A stretch of DNA of 64,000 nt from Candidatus Avelusimicrobium caledoniensis (GTDB taxonomy: Bacteria; Elusimicrobiota; Elusimicrobia; Elusimicrobiales; Elusimicrobiaceae): contig ONAM01000014.1 in NCBI GenBank assembly GCA_900315795.1, positions 1 through 64,000 of the forward strand, given 5' to 3'. This document shows, in pieces, positions 43,610 to 52,149 of the stretch. Below the pieces are notes generated by a model. It was not told the DNA's origin. It saw only the letters and a program-made list of their open reading frames with translations, and did no database searches. A program made the translations under genes and the position numbers. Each line of letters starts with the position of its first letter. Positions within the stretch are counted from its first letter, which is position 1.

Positions 43610-44113
43610 ATGAACAACAAACAAGCATTTACGCTTATTGAATTATTGGTCGTCGTTTTAATCATCGGTATATTAGCGGCGGTGGCGGTGCCGCAGTATA
43701 AAATGGTCGTCTTAAAAAGCCAATACACCCAACTAATGGCATTTGGAGATGCCATCCATAAAGCCGCCTTAGCGTATCAACTGGCTAATGGGCATTTCCC
43801 CAGCCGCTTTGACGAACTGTCTATTGATGTGCCCGGCACAGGGGATGAGCAAGAAAAAACTTATAAAGATTTTCACTGTATATTATCGGCCGACATGAGT
43901 GACCGCGTAGATAATATATATTGTTATTTTAACCCGGTTGACACCCGTTTATCCTACTTCATCAGTTATCCTAACAATAAAATGTGCGGTGCTAGGAGAA
44001 CATGGGAAAAGGGCAATAAATTATGCCAAAACATGACTGGTAAAACAACCACACCTACTACGGGGGGATACGGTGGTGATACAAGTGGAGTGTGGTTATA
44101 TCGGTTTAATTAA
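43610..44113 (+). CDS. Type IV pilin-like prepilin 9
   Basis: It has 167 residues, leader MNNKQA then [10 protein letters not shown]. The helix ends AVAVPQYKMVVLKS, then HKAALAYQLANGHFPSRFDEL. Cysteines occur at FHCIL, IYCYF, KMCGA and KLCQN. It is among the most divergent in the middle region. The frame extends upstream to 43508 through the promoter, but ATG 43610 with AAGGAGCAAACAAT is the true start. Confidence 0.92.
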   Translation: MNNKQAFTLIELLVVVLIIGILAAVAVPQYKMVVLKSQYTQLMAFGDAIHKAALAYQLANGHFPSRFDELSIDVPGTGDEQEKTYKDFHCILSADMSDRVDNIYCYFNPVDTRLSYFISYPNNKMCGARRTWEKGNKLCQNMTGKTTTPTTGGYGGDTSGVWLYRFN

Positions 44114-44189
44114 TCCGCTTACTAGTTAGCACGGAACCCGCCCGGAACGGCCTGCCAACCAAAAGAATGGTATTGCGGATGATTGCCTG

Positions 44190-44343
44190 ATTTTTCAAAT
44201 TTAAGATGATTTTTTCGGATTTAGTTGCGGCGCGGCATAGCGCTAGTTATGTAAGCCGCAAGAGACGAAAAAAGCGCTTAAATTTGGAAAATGGTTGGCC
44301 CTGAAAAGCAACGATGCACAAAATTGGTTTATTTTGTGCATCG
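44190..44343. ncRNA. Structured RNA candidate E, copy 2
   Basis: P1: ATTTTTCAAATTTAAG (44190-44205) with CTTAAATTTGGAAAAT (44277-44292). P2: GATTTTTTCG (44208-44217) with CGAAAAAAGC (44266-44275). P3: TTGCGGC (44225-44231) with GCCGCAA (44255-44261). The loop GATTTAG/GAGA is identical to copy 1. GAAAAGCAA then P4 CGATGCACAAAAT (44312-44324) with ATTTTGTGCATCG (44331-44343). An extra pair GGCCCTG (44297-44303) with CAGGGCC (44363-44369) closes P4. Like copy 1 it lies between a plus-strand pilin and the 3' end of a minus-strand gene (purA). No coding gene is seen in 44114-44370. Confidence 0.6.
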
Positions 44344-44370
44344 TGCGTAAACCGAAACTTACCAGGGCCG

Positions 44371-45387
44371 TTATAATACTAACGTATCTTCCATGTCCGG
44401 GCCGGTAGAGATAAGCGCAATTTTAGGATGCGGATACACCTGCGCCGATAGCGCCCGCAAATCAGCCAAGAATTTTTTGGCTTCCGGCGTAAAATCTTCT
44501 TCTTTTTTTACGCGGTCGTTGCCGGGGAACATATCAATATGCGTAATAGCGATTTTGGTGCAATTGTTAATCATAATCGCGCGCGAAGCGGAACGCTTTT
44601 CAAACTCGCCCACGCGGCGCAAGCGTTTGCTCACGCTACCAATTTCGTGGCCTTTGGTGTGGTAAATTTCCAATTCTTTTTCGTCGGAAATTTCTTTTTC
44701 AAGCGGGCCGGGGCCTACGCGTGTGATATAAGGTTTAAACACCACGTACACATCGCGCACGCTTTTGGGGCCGAGTCCGGCCTCGCCCAAAAACGTACTG
44801 GCGGTGGTATCGCGCGACGTTACAAACGGATATTCGCCGTGTAACAAAGAAAGTTTAATACCTTGCGTGCCTTCCAACAAAATATCGCCGCCTTTATCTA
44901 AACAGCGGTTTAAGAGTTCCGGCACGTCTTGGATAAATTCTTTAAGTAACGGCTCGTCTTTAGCAAATTTAATATCGCGCCGTTCAATACGCTCTTTGAC
45001 GGCTTGCCCAAGCCCCGTACCCACACTGCCGATGTGATTCATAAAATGGCTTGCGCCGCGTTCGGCTTGTGTTTGCTCGTCGGTAATCAAAACGGCATAC
45101 GGGTCAATAATTAAACGGTCTTGCGTATTTGTTTTTTTCACTTCGTCCAATAACCACTCGGTTTTGGTGTACGCTCCCGCACCCAAAACGAGTTTGGTTT
45201 TAGGGTTTAAAAAGCCAGACGGGATATTTTTAAGTGTATAGGAAACCCCGTTTTGCACGACGGTATGCCCCGCGTTGGGGCCACCCACACGCACGCAATA
45301 ATCGTAATTGCCTTTATACGATAAATACGCGGAAATTTTGCCTTTTCCTTCATCTCCGGCTTGTCCGCCGCACACTAAATCAATCAT
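44371..45387 (-). CDS. purA: Adenylosuccinate synthetase, short (archaeal-like) form
   Basis: It makes adenylosuccinate from IMP and aspartate using GTP. It has 338 residues against about 430 in most bacteria; archaeal enzymes have this shorter length. GGQAGDEGKGK with the catalytic Asp, GGPNAGHTV, ERGASHFMNHIGSVGTG, LEGTQGIKLSL and TSRDTTAS are present. The Asp in GDEGKGK argues against PurZ-type diaminopurine synthesis. It overlaps the purB 3' end by 8 bp and is co-transcribed with it. Confidence 0.92.
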   Translation of the reverse strand: MIDLVCGGQAGDEGKGKISAYLSYKGNYDYCVRVGGPNAGHTVVQNGVSYTLKNIPSGFLNPKTKLVLGAGAYTKTEWLLDEVKKTNTQDRLIIDPYAVLITDEQTQAERGASHFMNHIGSVGTGLGQAVKERIERRDIKFAKDEPLLKEFIQDVPELLNRCLDKGGDILLEGTQGIKLSLLHGEYPFVTSRDTTASTFLGEAGLGPKSVRDVYVVFKPYITRVGPGPLEKEISDEKELEIYHTKGHEIGSVSKRLRRVGEFEKRSASRAIMINNCTKIAITHIDMFPGNDRVKKEEDFTPEAKKFLADLRALSAQVYPHPKIALISTGPDMEDTLVL

Positions 45388-46774
45388 GTTTCCCCCTTGC
45401 TAATTTTTCGGCCAACCCGGTGTATTTTTCCGGCGTCAGCGCACGCAGTTGTTTTTTAATATTTTCCGGCACGTTTGCTGTTTCTATCACTTGTTGCAAA
45501 TGGTGTAATGTAACCGCGCGGCCGCGGGTAACGTCGCGCAGTTTTTCGTACGGGTTTTTCTCACCCGCCGCGCGCAAAACCGTTTGGATCGCCTCGGCTA
45601 ACACTTCGGGATGATTTTTCACTTCGTCCGCCGCGGCCGCGCGGTCCAAGCAAATTTTACCAAGCCCGTTTTGCAAGGACGACAACGCCACACACATATA
45701 TCCAAATACCAGCGGCATATTACGTAAAACGGTGGAGTCGGACAAATCACGCTGCAAGCGCGACACGGGAAGTTTGCCGGAAAAGAAATCGCACAAATTG
45801 GCGGCCAGTTGCAAGTTTCCTTCGGCATTTTCAAAATCAATGGGATTTACTTTTTGCGGCATGGTGGACGAGCCGACCTCGCCTTTTTGGGTTTGCTGTT
45901 GCACGAGTCCGGCGGAAATATAGTGCCACATATCGCGGCAAAAATCAATCAAAATGACGTTTATGCGGCGCAAATTATCAAAAAGTTCGGCGTAGCTGTC
46001 GCGCGGATCTACTTGCGTAGAAACAGGCGTGCGATAAATTTTAATTTTACGGTTTTTGTTGAGCGCGCTTATCAAACGGTCCGCCGTTTTAGGCCAGTTT
46101 ACCGCCGGGAAAGCGGCCGCGTGCGCATTAAAATTCCCTACGGCCCCGCTAAATTTACAGGAAATTTGTTGCTTTTTTAACTGCGCGATTTGCCGCGTTA
46201 AGCGGTCTGCAAACACGCGAATTTCCTTACCAAACGTCGTCGGTACGGCAACTTGTCCGTGCGTACGGGCGAGCATTACGGCGGCGGCTTCTTTACGCGC
46301 GAGTTGCAAAAGCGCGCGGCACAATTTTTCCAACGCGGGCAACAAAACTTTTTCAACGCCGTTAGATAGCATGAGCGCGTAGGAAACGCTGTTGACGTCC
46401 TCGCTGGTAAGCGCAAAATGTATCCAATTCAAACGGTCTTTCAACGACGTGTTTTGCAATTTCAAACGCAAAAAATATTCCACAGCTTTGACGTCGTGTC
46501 GGGTAGCGGGAATATTTTTGTAACCGTCAAATTCAATCGCGCGCAGAACGGATAAATCGTTTTCGCTTGGCGCGCACAGCGTAGCCAATAATTTTTTTTC
46601 GCTAACGGTAAGAGGTGTAAAGTGAGGGAGTTTTAAGTCGGCCAACAGTTGCAACCACAAAATTTCCGTTTGCAAACGGTATGCGGCGAACGCGGCCTCG
46701 CCCATGACCTGCGTGAGCGTGCCCAATTTGCCGCTATATCGTCCGTCCAGCGGACAAAGGGCCGTCCGTTCCAT
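45380..46774 (-). CDS. purB: Adenylosuccinate lyase
   Basis: It cleaves adenylosuccinate and SAICAR in purine synthesis. It has 464 residues. LDGRYSGK at the N terminus, SEDVNSVSYAL, ARTHGQVAVPTTFGKE and the signature GSSTMPQKVNPIDFENAEGN (short form: SSTMPQKVNP) place it in the E. coli-like branch. ATG 46774 lies 6 nt after an extended -10 box. It heads the purB-purA pair, directly downstream of pilin 10. Confidence 0.95.
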   Translation of the reverse strand: MERTALCPLDGRYSGKLGTLTQVMGEAAFAAYRLQTEILWLQLLADLKLPHFTPLTVSEKKLLATLCAPSENDLSVLRAIEFDGYKNIPATRHDVKAVEYFLRLKLQNTSLKDRLNWIHFALTSEDVNSVSYALMLSNGVEKVLLPALEKLCRALLQLARKEAAAVMLARTHGQVAVPTTFGKEIRVFADRLTRQIAQLKKQQISCKFSGAVGNFNAHAAAFPAVNWPKTADRLISALNKNRKIKIYRTPVSTQVDPRDSYAELFDNLRRINVILIDFCRDMWHYISAGLVQQQTQKGEVGSSTMPQKVNPIDFENAEGNLQLAANLCDFFSGKLPVSRLQRDLSDSTVLRNMPLVFGYMCVALSSLQNGLGKICLDRAAAADEVKNHPEVLAEAIQTVLRAAGEKNPYEKLRDVTRGRAVTLHHLQQVIETANVPENIKKQLRALTPEKYTGLAEKLARGKHD

Positions 46775-46780
46775 AATTAT

Positions 46781-46789
46781 ATTTTAGCA
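46781..46789 (-). promoter_or_regulatory. Leaderless-type extended -10 of purB
   Basis: Minus strand TG-C-TAAAAT (-10 at 46786-46781), six bases, ATG 46774. Confidence 0.55.
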
Positions 46790-46799
46790 AAAATACAGG

Positions 46800-47324
46800 T
46801 TAAAAGAGATAACTATATTCGCCGGTAGGTTCTCCGGACGGCGAGGTGCGCCCGGTAGCATTTTTACAAATCAAATTACCTAACGTATTATTTTGCCCCG
46901 CATAGCAAAAACGTAACCCGCGCGCGCCCGCATTGGTTGCATTATCATACACATATACCAAATGTGTACCCGAAGGCAAACGAGAATCTTTAGCATCTAC
47001 CGACTCGTTACGGGCCCCTGCCACATACGCGTTGAGTGTAATAGTCCAACCTACCGGATTAGTCAAAATTGTTTCAATGGCTGTATTTGTTATCGTTCCC
47101 TCTAACCCAATATCCAATTCTTCCCAATCGGTTGTGTATTGTCCGTTGGCTAAATAATAGCGTTCCTCGGCTTGGGCAACAGCATTGGCAAGCGTGATAA
47201 GTTGCGCCATACGCGCTTTGGCTACCGCTACTTTATACTGCGGCAATGCCACCGCCGCTAAAATACCGATAATAAGAACAACGACTAATAACTCTATAAG
47301 TGTAAATGCTTGCTTGTTTTTCAT
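46800..47324 (-). CDS. Type IV pilin-like prepilin 10
   Basis: It has 174 residues, leader MKNKQA then [37 protein letters not shown] precedes a low-cysteine middle; the C-terminal LRFCYAGQNNTLGNLICKNATG gives one disulfide loop of the common type. AAAGGAGGTTGT precedes ATG 47324. No terminator is seen between it and purB. Confidence 0.92.
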   Translation of the reverse strand: MKNKQAFTLIELLVVVLIIGILAAVALPQYKVAVAKARMAQLITLANAVAQAEERYYLANGQYTTDWEELDIGLEGTITNTAIETILTNPVGWTITLNAYVAGARNESVDAKDSRLPSGTHLVYVYDNATNAGARGLRFCYAGQNNTLGNLICKNATGRTSPSGEPTGEYSYLF

Positions 47325-47350
47325 ACAACCTCCTTTGTTTCATTAAATAA

Positions 47351-47378
47351 AATGTAGCAAAAAAAAAAACGATGTCAA
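47351..47378 (-). promoter_or_regulatory. Class B pilin promoter (pilin 10)
   Basis: TTGACA (47378-47373), 16-bp spacer with eleven T, TG-C-TACATT (-10 at 47356-47351), minus strand. Confidence 0.8.
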
Positions 47379-47385
47379 GTTTTAT

Positions 47386-47452
47386 TTTTTTCTCCCGCTT
47401 TGTCCCGCATTTTTGCCACCCGCAGGGTCGGGGTAACGAGCGGGAGAAAAAA
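47386..47452. repeat. CCCGCA palindromic repeat R3, copy d
   Basis: TTTTTTCTCCCGCT pairs with AGCGGGAGAAAAAA; the inside has degenerate CCCGCA/CGCAGGG. It is adjacent to the pilin 10 promoter. Confidence 0.6.
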
Positions 47453-47490
47453 TATTGGCTGGAAAGCCCCCTTGCCGGGGGCAGGCAAAA

Positions 47491-47543
47491 GGGGAGTCAA
47501 CTTCTACTTAATTAGAGCCACACTCTTTTTGCATTGTTGCTTT
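47491..47543. repeat. 54-bp class B upstream repeat R4, copy 2
   Basis: GGGGAGTCAACTTCTACTT...CTCTTTTTGC, two or three differences from 38837-38890. A CCCCCTTGCCGGGGG palindrome lies between it and repeat R3. Confidence 0.75.
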
Positions 47544-47580
47544 GCAGTGCAACAACTTCCTTGCCCAAAAAGACAACAAA

Positions 47581-47607
47581 AAACGGCCCTTTTTCAAAGG
47601 ACCGTTT
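47581..47607 (-). terminator. Terminator of the efflux operon
   Basis: AAACGGCCCTTT and AAAGGACCGTTT form the stem; TTTTTTGTTG follows on the minus strand. Confidence 0.75.
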
Positions 47608-47627
47608 CCAAAAAGATATTACAACTT

Positions 47628-49004
47628 TTAATTCACTTTCCAACCGCCGCCGAGGGCTTTACATAAATTTACTACTGCGGATAATTCATTGGCGCGCGAA
47701 TTAGCCAAATTCATCTCAGCCGATAAAAGCGTTTCTTCCACACTCAGCAAATCAGTTACGCCGATCAGCCCCGCGCTTTCCTGTTTTTTGGTGAGCTCGT
47801 AACTGCGTTTCATCGCCGCGGTCTGCGAACTATACGAATCAAAAATATCGCGGTTGATACGGTTGGCGGCCAACGCATCGTACGCTTCTTTAAAAGCCGT
47901 TTGCACCGTTTTGGTGTAAGACGCCAACTGCTCGCGGTATTGCGCTTCGGCTTTTTTGTTTTGCGCTTTAATTTTGCCACCCTCAAAAATGGGAGCGAGC
48001 GCGTTGCCGGCTATGTTCCACACGCCGGCACCGCCGGTAAACAAATCAGTTAGGGCGTTACTGGCAAACCCCGCCGTACCGGTTAGCGAGATAGACGGAA
48101 AATACGCCGCACGCGCCGCGCCGATATTAGCATTGGCGGCAACCAGTTGCTCTTCGGCCGAGCGCACATCCGGGCGGCGTTCCAACAAATCAGAGGGCAA
48201 ATCAGCCGGGACATCCGGCACTAAATTAAGCTCCGTCAATGTTTTACCGCGCGGGATATTACGCGCGATAATCTCGCGCGGCGACTGACCAAGTAAAACG
48301 GCTAGCGCGGTTTCTTGTTGTTCGCGTTGCAAATTGAGTTGTTGCAGTTGCGCTTGTACGCTGTCTTTATTAGCTTGTACGCGGCGCAAATCCACTTCGG
48401 TAGAGTAGCCGGCTTTGTAACGCGACTCATAAATGCGCACATTTTCTTCGCGCGCTTGCAAGGTGCGCTGCAAAATTTTTTGTTGCGCATCTAACATGCG
48501 AAGCGTAAAATAGCTGTTGGCTACGTCGGCCGTAAGCGTTAAGCGTACCGTATCACGCGCTGCTTCGCTAGCGAGCAGTTTGGCACGGGCCGCCTCAGAC
48601 AAGCGGCGATATTTGCCCCACAAATCTAATTCAAATGAGGCCGATAAACCCGCCGTGCTTTGACTCTCGCCGGATCCTGCGTTGTTCCCTTCCCGACCGC
48701 TTTGCGCTCCGGCGGAAAGCGTAGGCATTTGGTCGGCACTGGCAATCCCCACATCGGCACGCGCTTCGTCCACACGCGCGATAGCGGCTTGTAAATCTTG
48801 GTTGTAAGCAAGGGCTTGTTCTTCTAGCCCGTCTAACACCGGGTCTTCAAATACGTCCCACCATTGGGCCGTTGTAAAAATGCCAAACTTATCGCCGGAT
48901 TGACCGCCTTGCGGCAAGTCTAGCTCGGGTTGTTTGTAGTTGGGGCCTAACAAACACCCACCTAAACAAGCCAATGAAAATAAGGTTAAAGCAATTTTTT
49001 TCAT
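47628..49004 (-). CDS. Outer-membrane efflux lipoprotein (OprM/NodT family)
   Basis: It is the outer-membrane channel of a tripartite pump. It has 458 residues with lipoprotein signal ACLGGC. Two TolC-like repeats are visible; LDLWGKYRRLSEAARA and DLPSDLLERRPDVRSAEEQLVAANANIG (short form: LLERRPDVRSAE) are the family blocks. GGAGGAAACAAA precedes the ATG, which overlaps the stop of the RND gene (ATGA). It is last in the adaptor-pump-channel operon. Confidence 0.94.
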   Translation of the reverse strand: MKKIALTLFSLACLGGCLLGPNYKQPELDLPQGGQSGDKFGIFTTAQWWDVFEDPVLDGLEEQALAYNQDLQAAIARVDEARADVGIASADQMPTLSAGAQSGREGNNAGSGESQSTAGLSASFELDLWGKYRRLSEAARAKLLASEAARDTVRLTLTADVANSYFTLRMLDAQQKILQRTLQAREENVRIYESRYKAGYSTEVDLRRVQANKDSVQAQLQQLNLQREQQETALAVLLGQSPREIIARNIPRGKTLTELNLVPDVPADLPSDLLERRPDVRSAEEQLVAANANIGAARAAYFPSISLTGTAGFASNALTDLFTGGAGVWNIAGNALAPIFEGGKIKAQNKKAEAQYREQLASYTKTVQTAFKEAYDALAANRINRDIFDSYSSQTAAMKRSYELTKKQESAGLIGVTDLLSVEETLLSAEMNLANSRANELSAVVNLCKALGGGWKVN

Positions 49005-52000
49005 TTTGTTTCCTCCAATTTTCCACCTAACGGAGCTTCATTATCTTTACCGCTAAACCAACAGAAGAACAGCGGGATAAACAAGGGCGCAACGCCGGTA
49101 GCAATAAGCATACCAAATACAACGGCTGTGCCGATAGAGTGGCGGCTGGCCGCGCCCGCACCACTGCTAATCATCAGCGGCACACATCCTAAAATAAACG
49201 CCAAAGACGTCATCACAATCGGCCGAAAGCGCAGTTTGGCTGCGTCCACGGCGGCTTTGGCTTTAGCTTCGCCTTGCTCTTTTAAGAGCACCGCAAATTC
49301 TACAATCAAAATAGCGTTCTTCGCGGCCAAACCGACTAGAGCCACGAGCGCAATTTGAAAGTAAATATCATTAGACAGCCCGCGCATAAATGTACCCAGT
49401 AACGCCCCAAATACCGCAAACGGCACCGCCATTAGTACGGCTACCGGCAAGCTCCATTTTTCATACTGCGCGGCTAAGATTAGGAACACCACCAAAATTC
49501 CCAGCAACAACGCTTGCATAGAGGAACTGCCTGCCAAGTTTTCTTGGTAAGTTGTACCCGTCCACGCCAGTGTGAAACTCGGGTCTAACGTGGCTTTGGC
49601 TGTTTCTTCCACGGCTAAGATCGCGTCGCCGGAGCTATACCCGGCGGCCGGGTTAGCAATAAACTTAGCGGCCGGGAACACGTTAAACCGCTCCACCATA
49701 TCCGGCCCTAACGACGGCGTTAGCGTAACTAATGCAGAAAGCGGCACCATAGCTCCGCTTTGTGCGCGCACGTATACACCGCTGATTTGTTCGGGCTTCG
49801 CGCGGTACGCACCGTCGGCCTGAATCATCACTTTAAAACTGCGGCCCATGTAGGTAAAATCGTTAACGTACGTCGTGCCGAAAGAACCTTGTAACGTAGC
49901 GTATAAATCATCCAACGAAACACCCATCGCGTGGGCTTTTGTTTCGTCCACCGTGAGCGAGTATTGCGGCACATCGGCCGAAAACGTACTGGTAACGCTG
50001 GAAATTTCCGGGCGTTTTTTAACTGCATCCATGAACGTTTGGATTTGTTTTTCCAGTTCACGGCTATCACCCGATCCGCGGTTTTGGATATACCCTTCCA
50101 AGCCGCCTGTCGTACTCATACCCATAATGGGCGGCGGGTTAAACGGCATGACAATAGCCGTCGGGATTTTTTGCATAGCCGCCTGATAAACCGCGGCTAC
50201 TACCCCTAGCGAAGACAACGCTTCTGTTTTGCGTTCTTCCCACGGTTTTAACATCACAAACGACGATACCGCACTGGCCTTTTGGGTGCCACTTAAAAGG
50301 TCGTATCCGGTAAATGTCATGTCTTGGGCAACGGCCGGGTTACTGGTAATAATTTTTTCCAACGTGCTGGATACTTCGTCGCTGCTTGTTAAAGACGAGG
50401 CCGGGTCTAATTGCGCCGACACCATAATAAACCCTTGGTCCTCATCGGGCAGCAAACTGCCGGGGACTATTTTAAAAAGTCCCAACATCCCCGCTACCAA
50501 CAACACCAACACCACAGCAGACACCGGCACGCGGCGGATAAAGAAAGATACCCAACTGCCGTATTTCCCGGTGAGTTTCTCAAACTTTTGGTCAAACCAA
50601 TAGAAAAAGCCGTGGGTCGGTTCTTCTTTATGGCGCAAGAGTAGCGCGCACAAGGCAGGCGTTAAGGTAAGAGCGACTAAGCCGGAAATAACCACAGACA
50701 CCGCAATCGTAATAGCAAATTGCTGATACATCACGCCCGTAAGTCCGCCCATAAACGCCACCGGCACGAACACCGAACACAGCACTAGCACAATCGCCAC
50801 CACCGGGCCGGATACTTCTTCCATCGCTTTAATAGTAGCTTCTTTGACGGGCAATTTTTCTTCGCTCATCAAACGCTCTACGTTTTCAATCACTACAATA
50901 GCGTCGTCTACTACCATACCGATAGCCAGTACGAGCCCAAACAGCGTAAGCGTATTGATAGAAAAGCCAAATAATTTCATCCCGGCAAACGCACCGATAA
51001 TAGACACCGGCACCGCTAAACACGGAATTAAGGTAGCCCGCCAATCTTTTAAGAATAAATAAACAACCAAGAACACGAGCACCATGGCTTCTAAAAGTGT
51101 ATGGATCACTTCCTTAATAGATTCTTTTACAAAGAGCGTGGTATCGTACGCCACTTTATATTCCATATCCATTGACGGCGGGAATTGTTGGGACAGTTCT
51201 TGCATACGCTCGCCTACCGCATTAGCGGTAGCCACCGCGTTAGCACCCGGCGAAAGGAAAATGCCTATCGGCACAGCCGGTTTGCCGTTGTAACTGCCAT
51301 TAAATTCATACGTCTGACTGCCCAGTTCCACCCGCGCGACGTCTTTTAATAATAGCGTTGTTCCGTCGGGGCTGGCGCGCAAAATGATATTTTCAAATTC
51401 TTCCGGCGTAGTCAAACGGCCCGGAGCCACAATGGTGTACGTGCGGTCCACGTGCACCGGCAAAGGCGGCTGACCGATTTTGCCCGCCGCACGTTGCGCA
51501 TTTTGCGCTTGCACGGCCGCGGCGATATCTCCCACCGTTAAATTACGTTGGGATAACACATCCGGTTTCGTCCAAATACGGATCGCATAATCGTTGGCGG
51601 ACATGACCTGTGCGTCCCCCACCCCTTCTACGCGTTTTAAGTCATCCACAATGTTGACAAGTGCGTAGTTACCAATTGTTGTTGTATCGGTTTGACCCGA
51701 CGGCGAGTATAAGGCAATAATTTGCAACATGGCCGAAGATTTTTTATCCACCGTCACCCCGTAGCGGCGCACGTCTTGCGGCAGGGAAGAAGTGGCCTGT
51801 TGGACACGGTTGTTAACGTTAATCATGGCTTGGTCGGGGTCTGTGCCTACTTTAAAAGAGACCAGCAAACTCATATCGCCGTTGGAAGAAGAAGTGGAGT
51901 TCATATAAAGCATATCTTCCACGCCGTTAATTTGTTGCTCTAACGGAGCGGCTACGGTGGTAGCGATTACTTCCGGGCTGGCCCCGGGATACGAGGCCGC

Positions 52001-52138
52001 AACCTCAATGGTAGGCGGGGTCAAATCGGGGTATTGTTCTACCGGCAGCGAAGTGATAGAAACGATACCCGCCAGTACAATAAGTAGCGAGATGACCGTA
52101 GCAAAAATAGGACGGTTAATAAAGAATTTAGAAAACAT
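49001..52138 (-). CDS. RND multidrug efflux transporter (AcrB/MexB-like)
   Basis: It is a proton-driven inner-membrane exporter, 1045 residues, full length for the HAE1 family. FINRPIFATVISLLIVLAGI at the start, the proton-relay pair in GMVVDDAIVVIENVER, two large periplasmic loops, and LVGLAAKNAILIVEFA in the second half are conserved. AAAGGGGCAGAT precedes the ATG. It is 12 bp downstream of the adaptor gene. Substrates are probably amphipathic drugs or bile acids, by family analogy only. Confidence 0.95.
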   Translation of the reverse strand: MFSKFFINRPIFATVISLLIVLAGIVSITSLPVEQYPDLTPPTIEVAASYPGASPEVIATTVAAPLEQQINGVEDMLYMNSTSSSNGDMSLLVSFKVGTDPDQAMINVNNRVQQATSSLPQDVRRYGVTVDKKSSAMLQIIALYSPSGQTDTTTIGNYALVNIVDDLKRVEGVGDAQVMSANDYAIRIWTKPDVLSQRNLTVGDIAAAVQAQNAQRAAGKIGQPPLPVHVDRTYTIVAPGRLTTPEEFENIILRASPDGTTLLLKDVARVELGSQTYEFNGSYNGKPAVPIGIFLSPGANAVATANAVGERMQELSQQFPPSMDMEYKVAYDTTLFVKESIKEVIHTLLEAMVLVFLVVYLFLKDWRATLIPCLAVPVSIIGAFAGMKLFGFSINTLTLFGLVLAIGMVVDDAIVVIENVERLMSEEKLPVKEATIKAMEEVSGPVVAIVLVLCSVFVPVAFMGGLTGVMYQQFAITIAVSVVISGLVALTLTPALCALLLRHKEEPTHGFFYWFDQKFEKLTGKYGSWVSFFIRRVPVSAVVLVLLVAGMLGLFKIVPGSLLPDEDQGFIMVSAQLDPASSLTSSDEVSSTLEKIITSNPAVAQDMTFTGYDLLSGTQKASAVSSFVMLKPWEERKTEALSSLGVVAAVYQAAMQKIPTAIVMPFNPPPIMGMSTTGGLEGYIQNRGSGDSRELEKQIQTFMDAVKKRPEISSVTSTFSADVPQYSLTVDETKAHAMGVSLDDLYATLQGSFGTTYVNDFTYMGRSFKVMIQADGAYRAKPEQISGVYVRAQSGAMVPLSALVTLTPSLGPDMVERFNVFPAAKFIANPAAGYSSGDAILAVEETAKATLDPSFTLAWTGTTYQENLAGSSSMQALLLGILVVFLILAAQYEKWSLPVAVLMAVPFAVFGALLGTFMRGLSNDIYFQIALVALVGLAAKNAILIVEFAVLLKEQGEAKAKAAVDAAKLRFRPIVMTSLAFILGCVPLMISSGAGAASRHSIGTAVVFGMLIATGVAPLFIPLFFCWFSGKDNEAPLGGKLEETK

Positions 52139-52149
52139 ATCTGCCCCTT

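Noticed and set aside
44371..45387. PurZ-like enzyme for diaminopurine (Z) genome synthesis
   Set aside because: The catalytic Asp of GDEGKGK is present, where PurZ has Ser, and purB lies next to it; this is ordinary purine synthesis.
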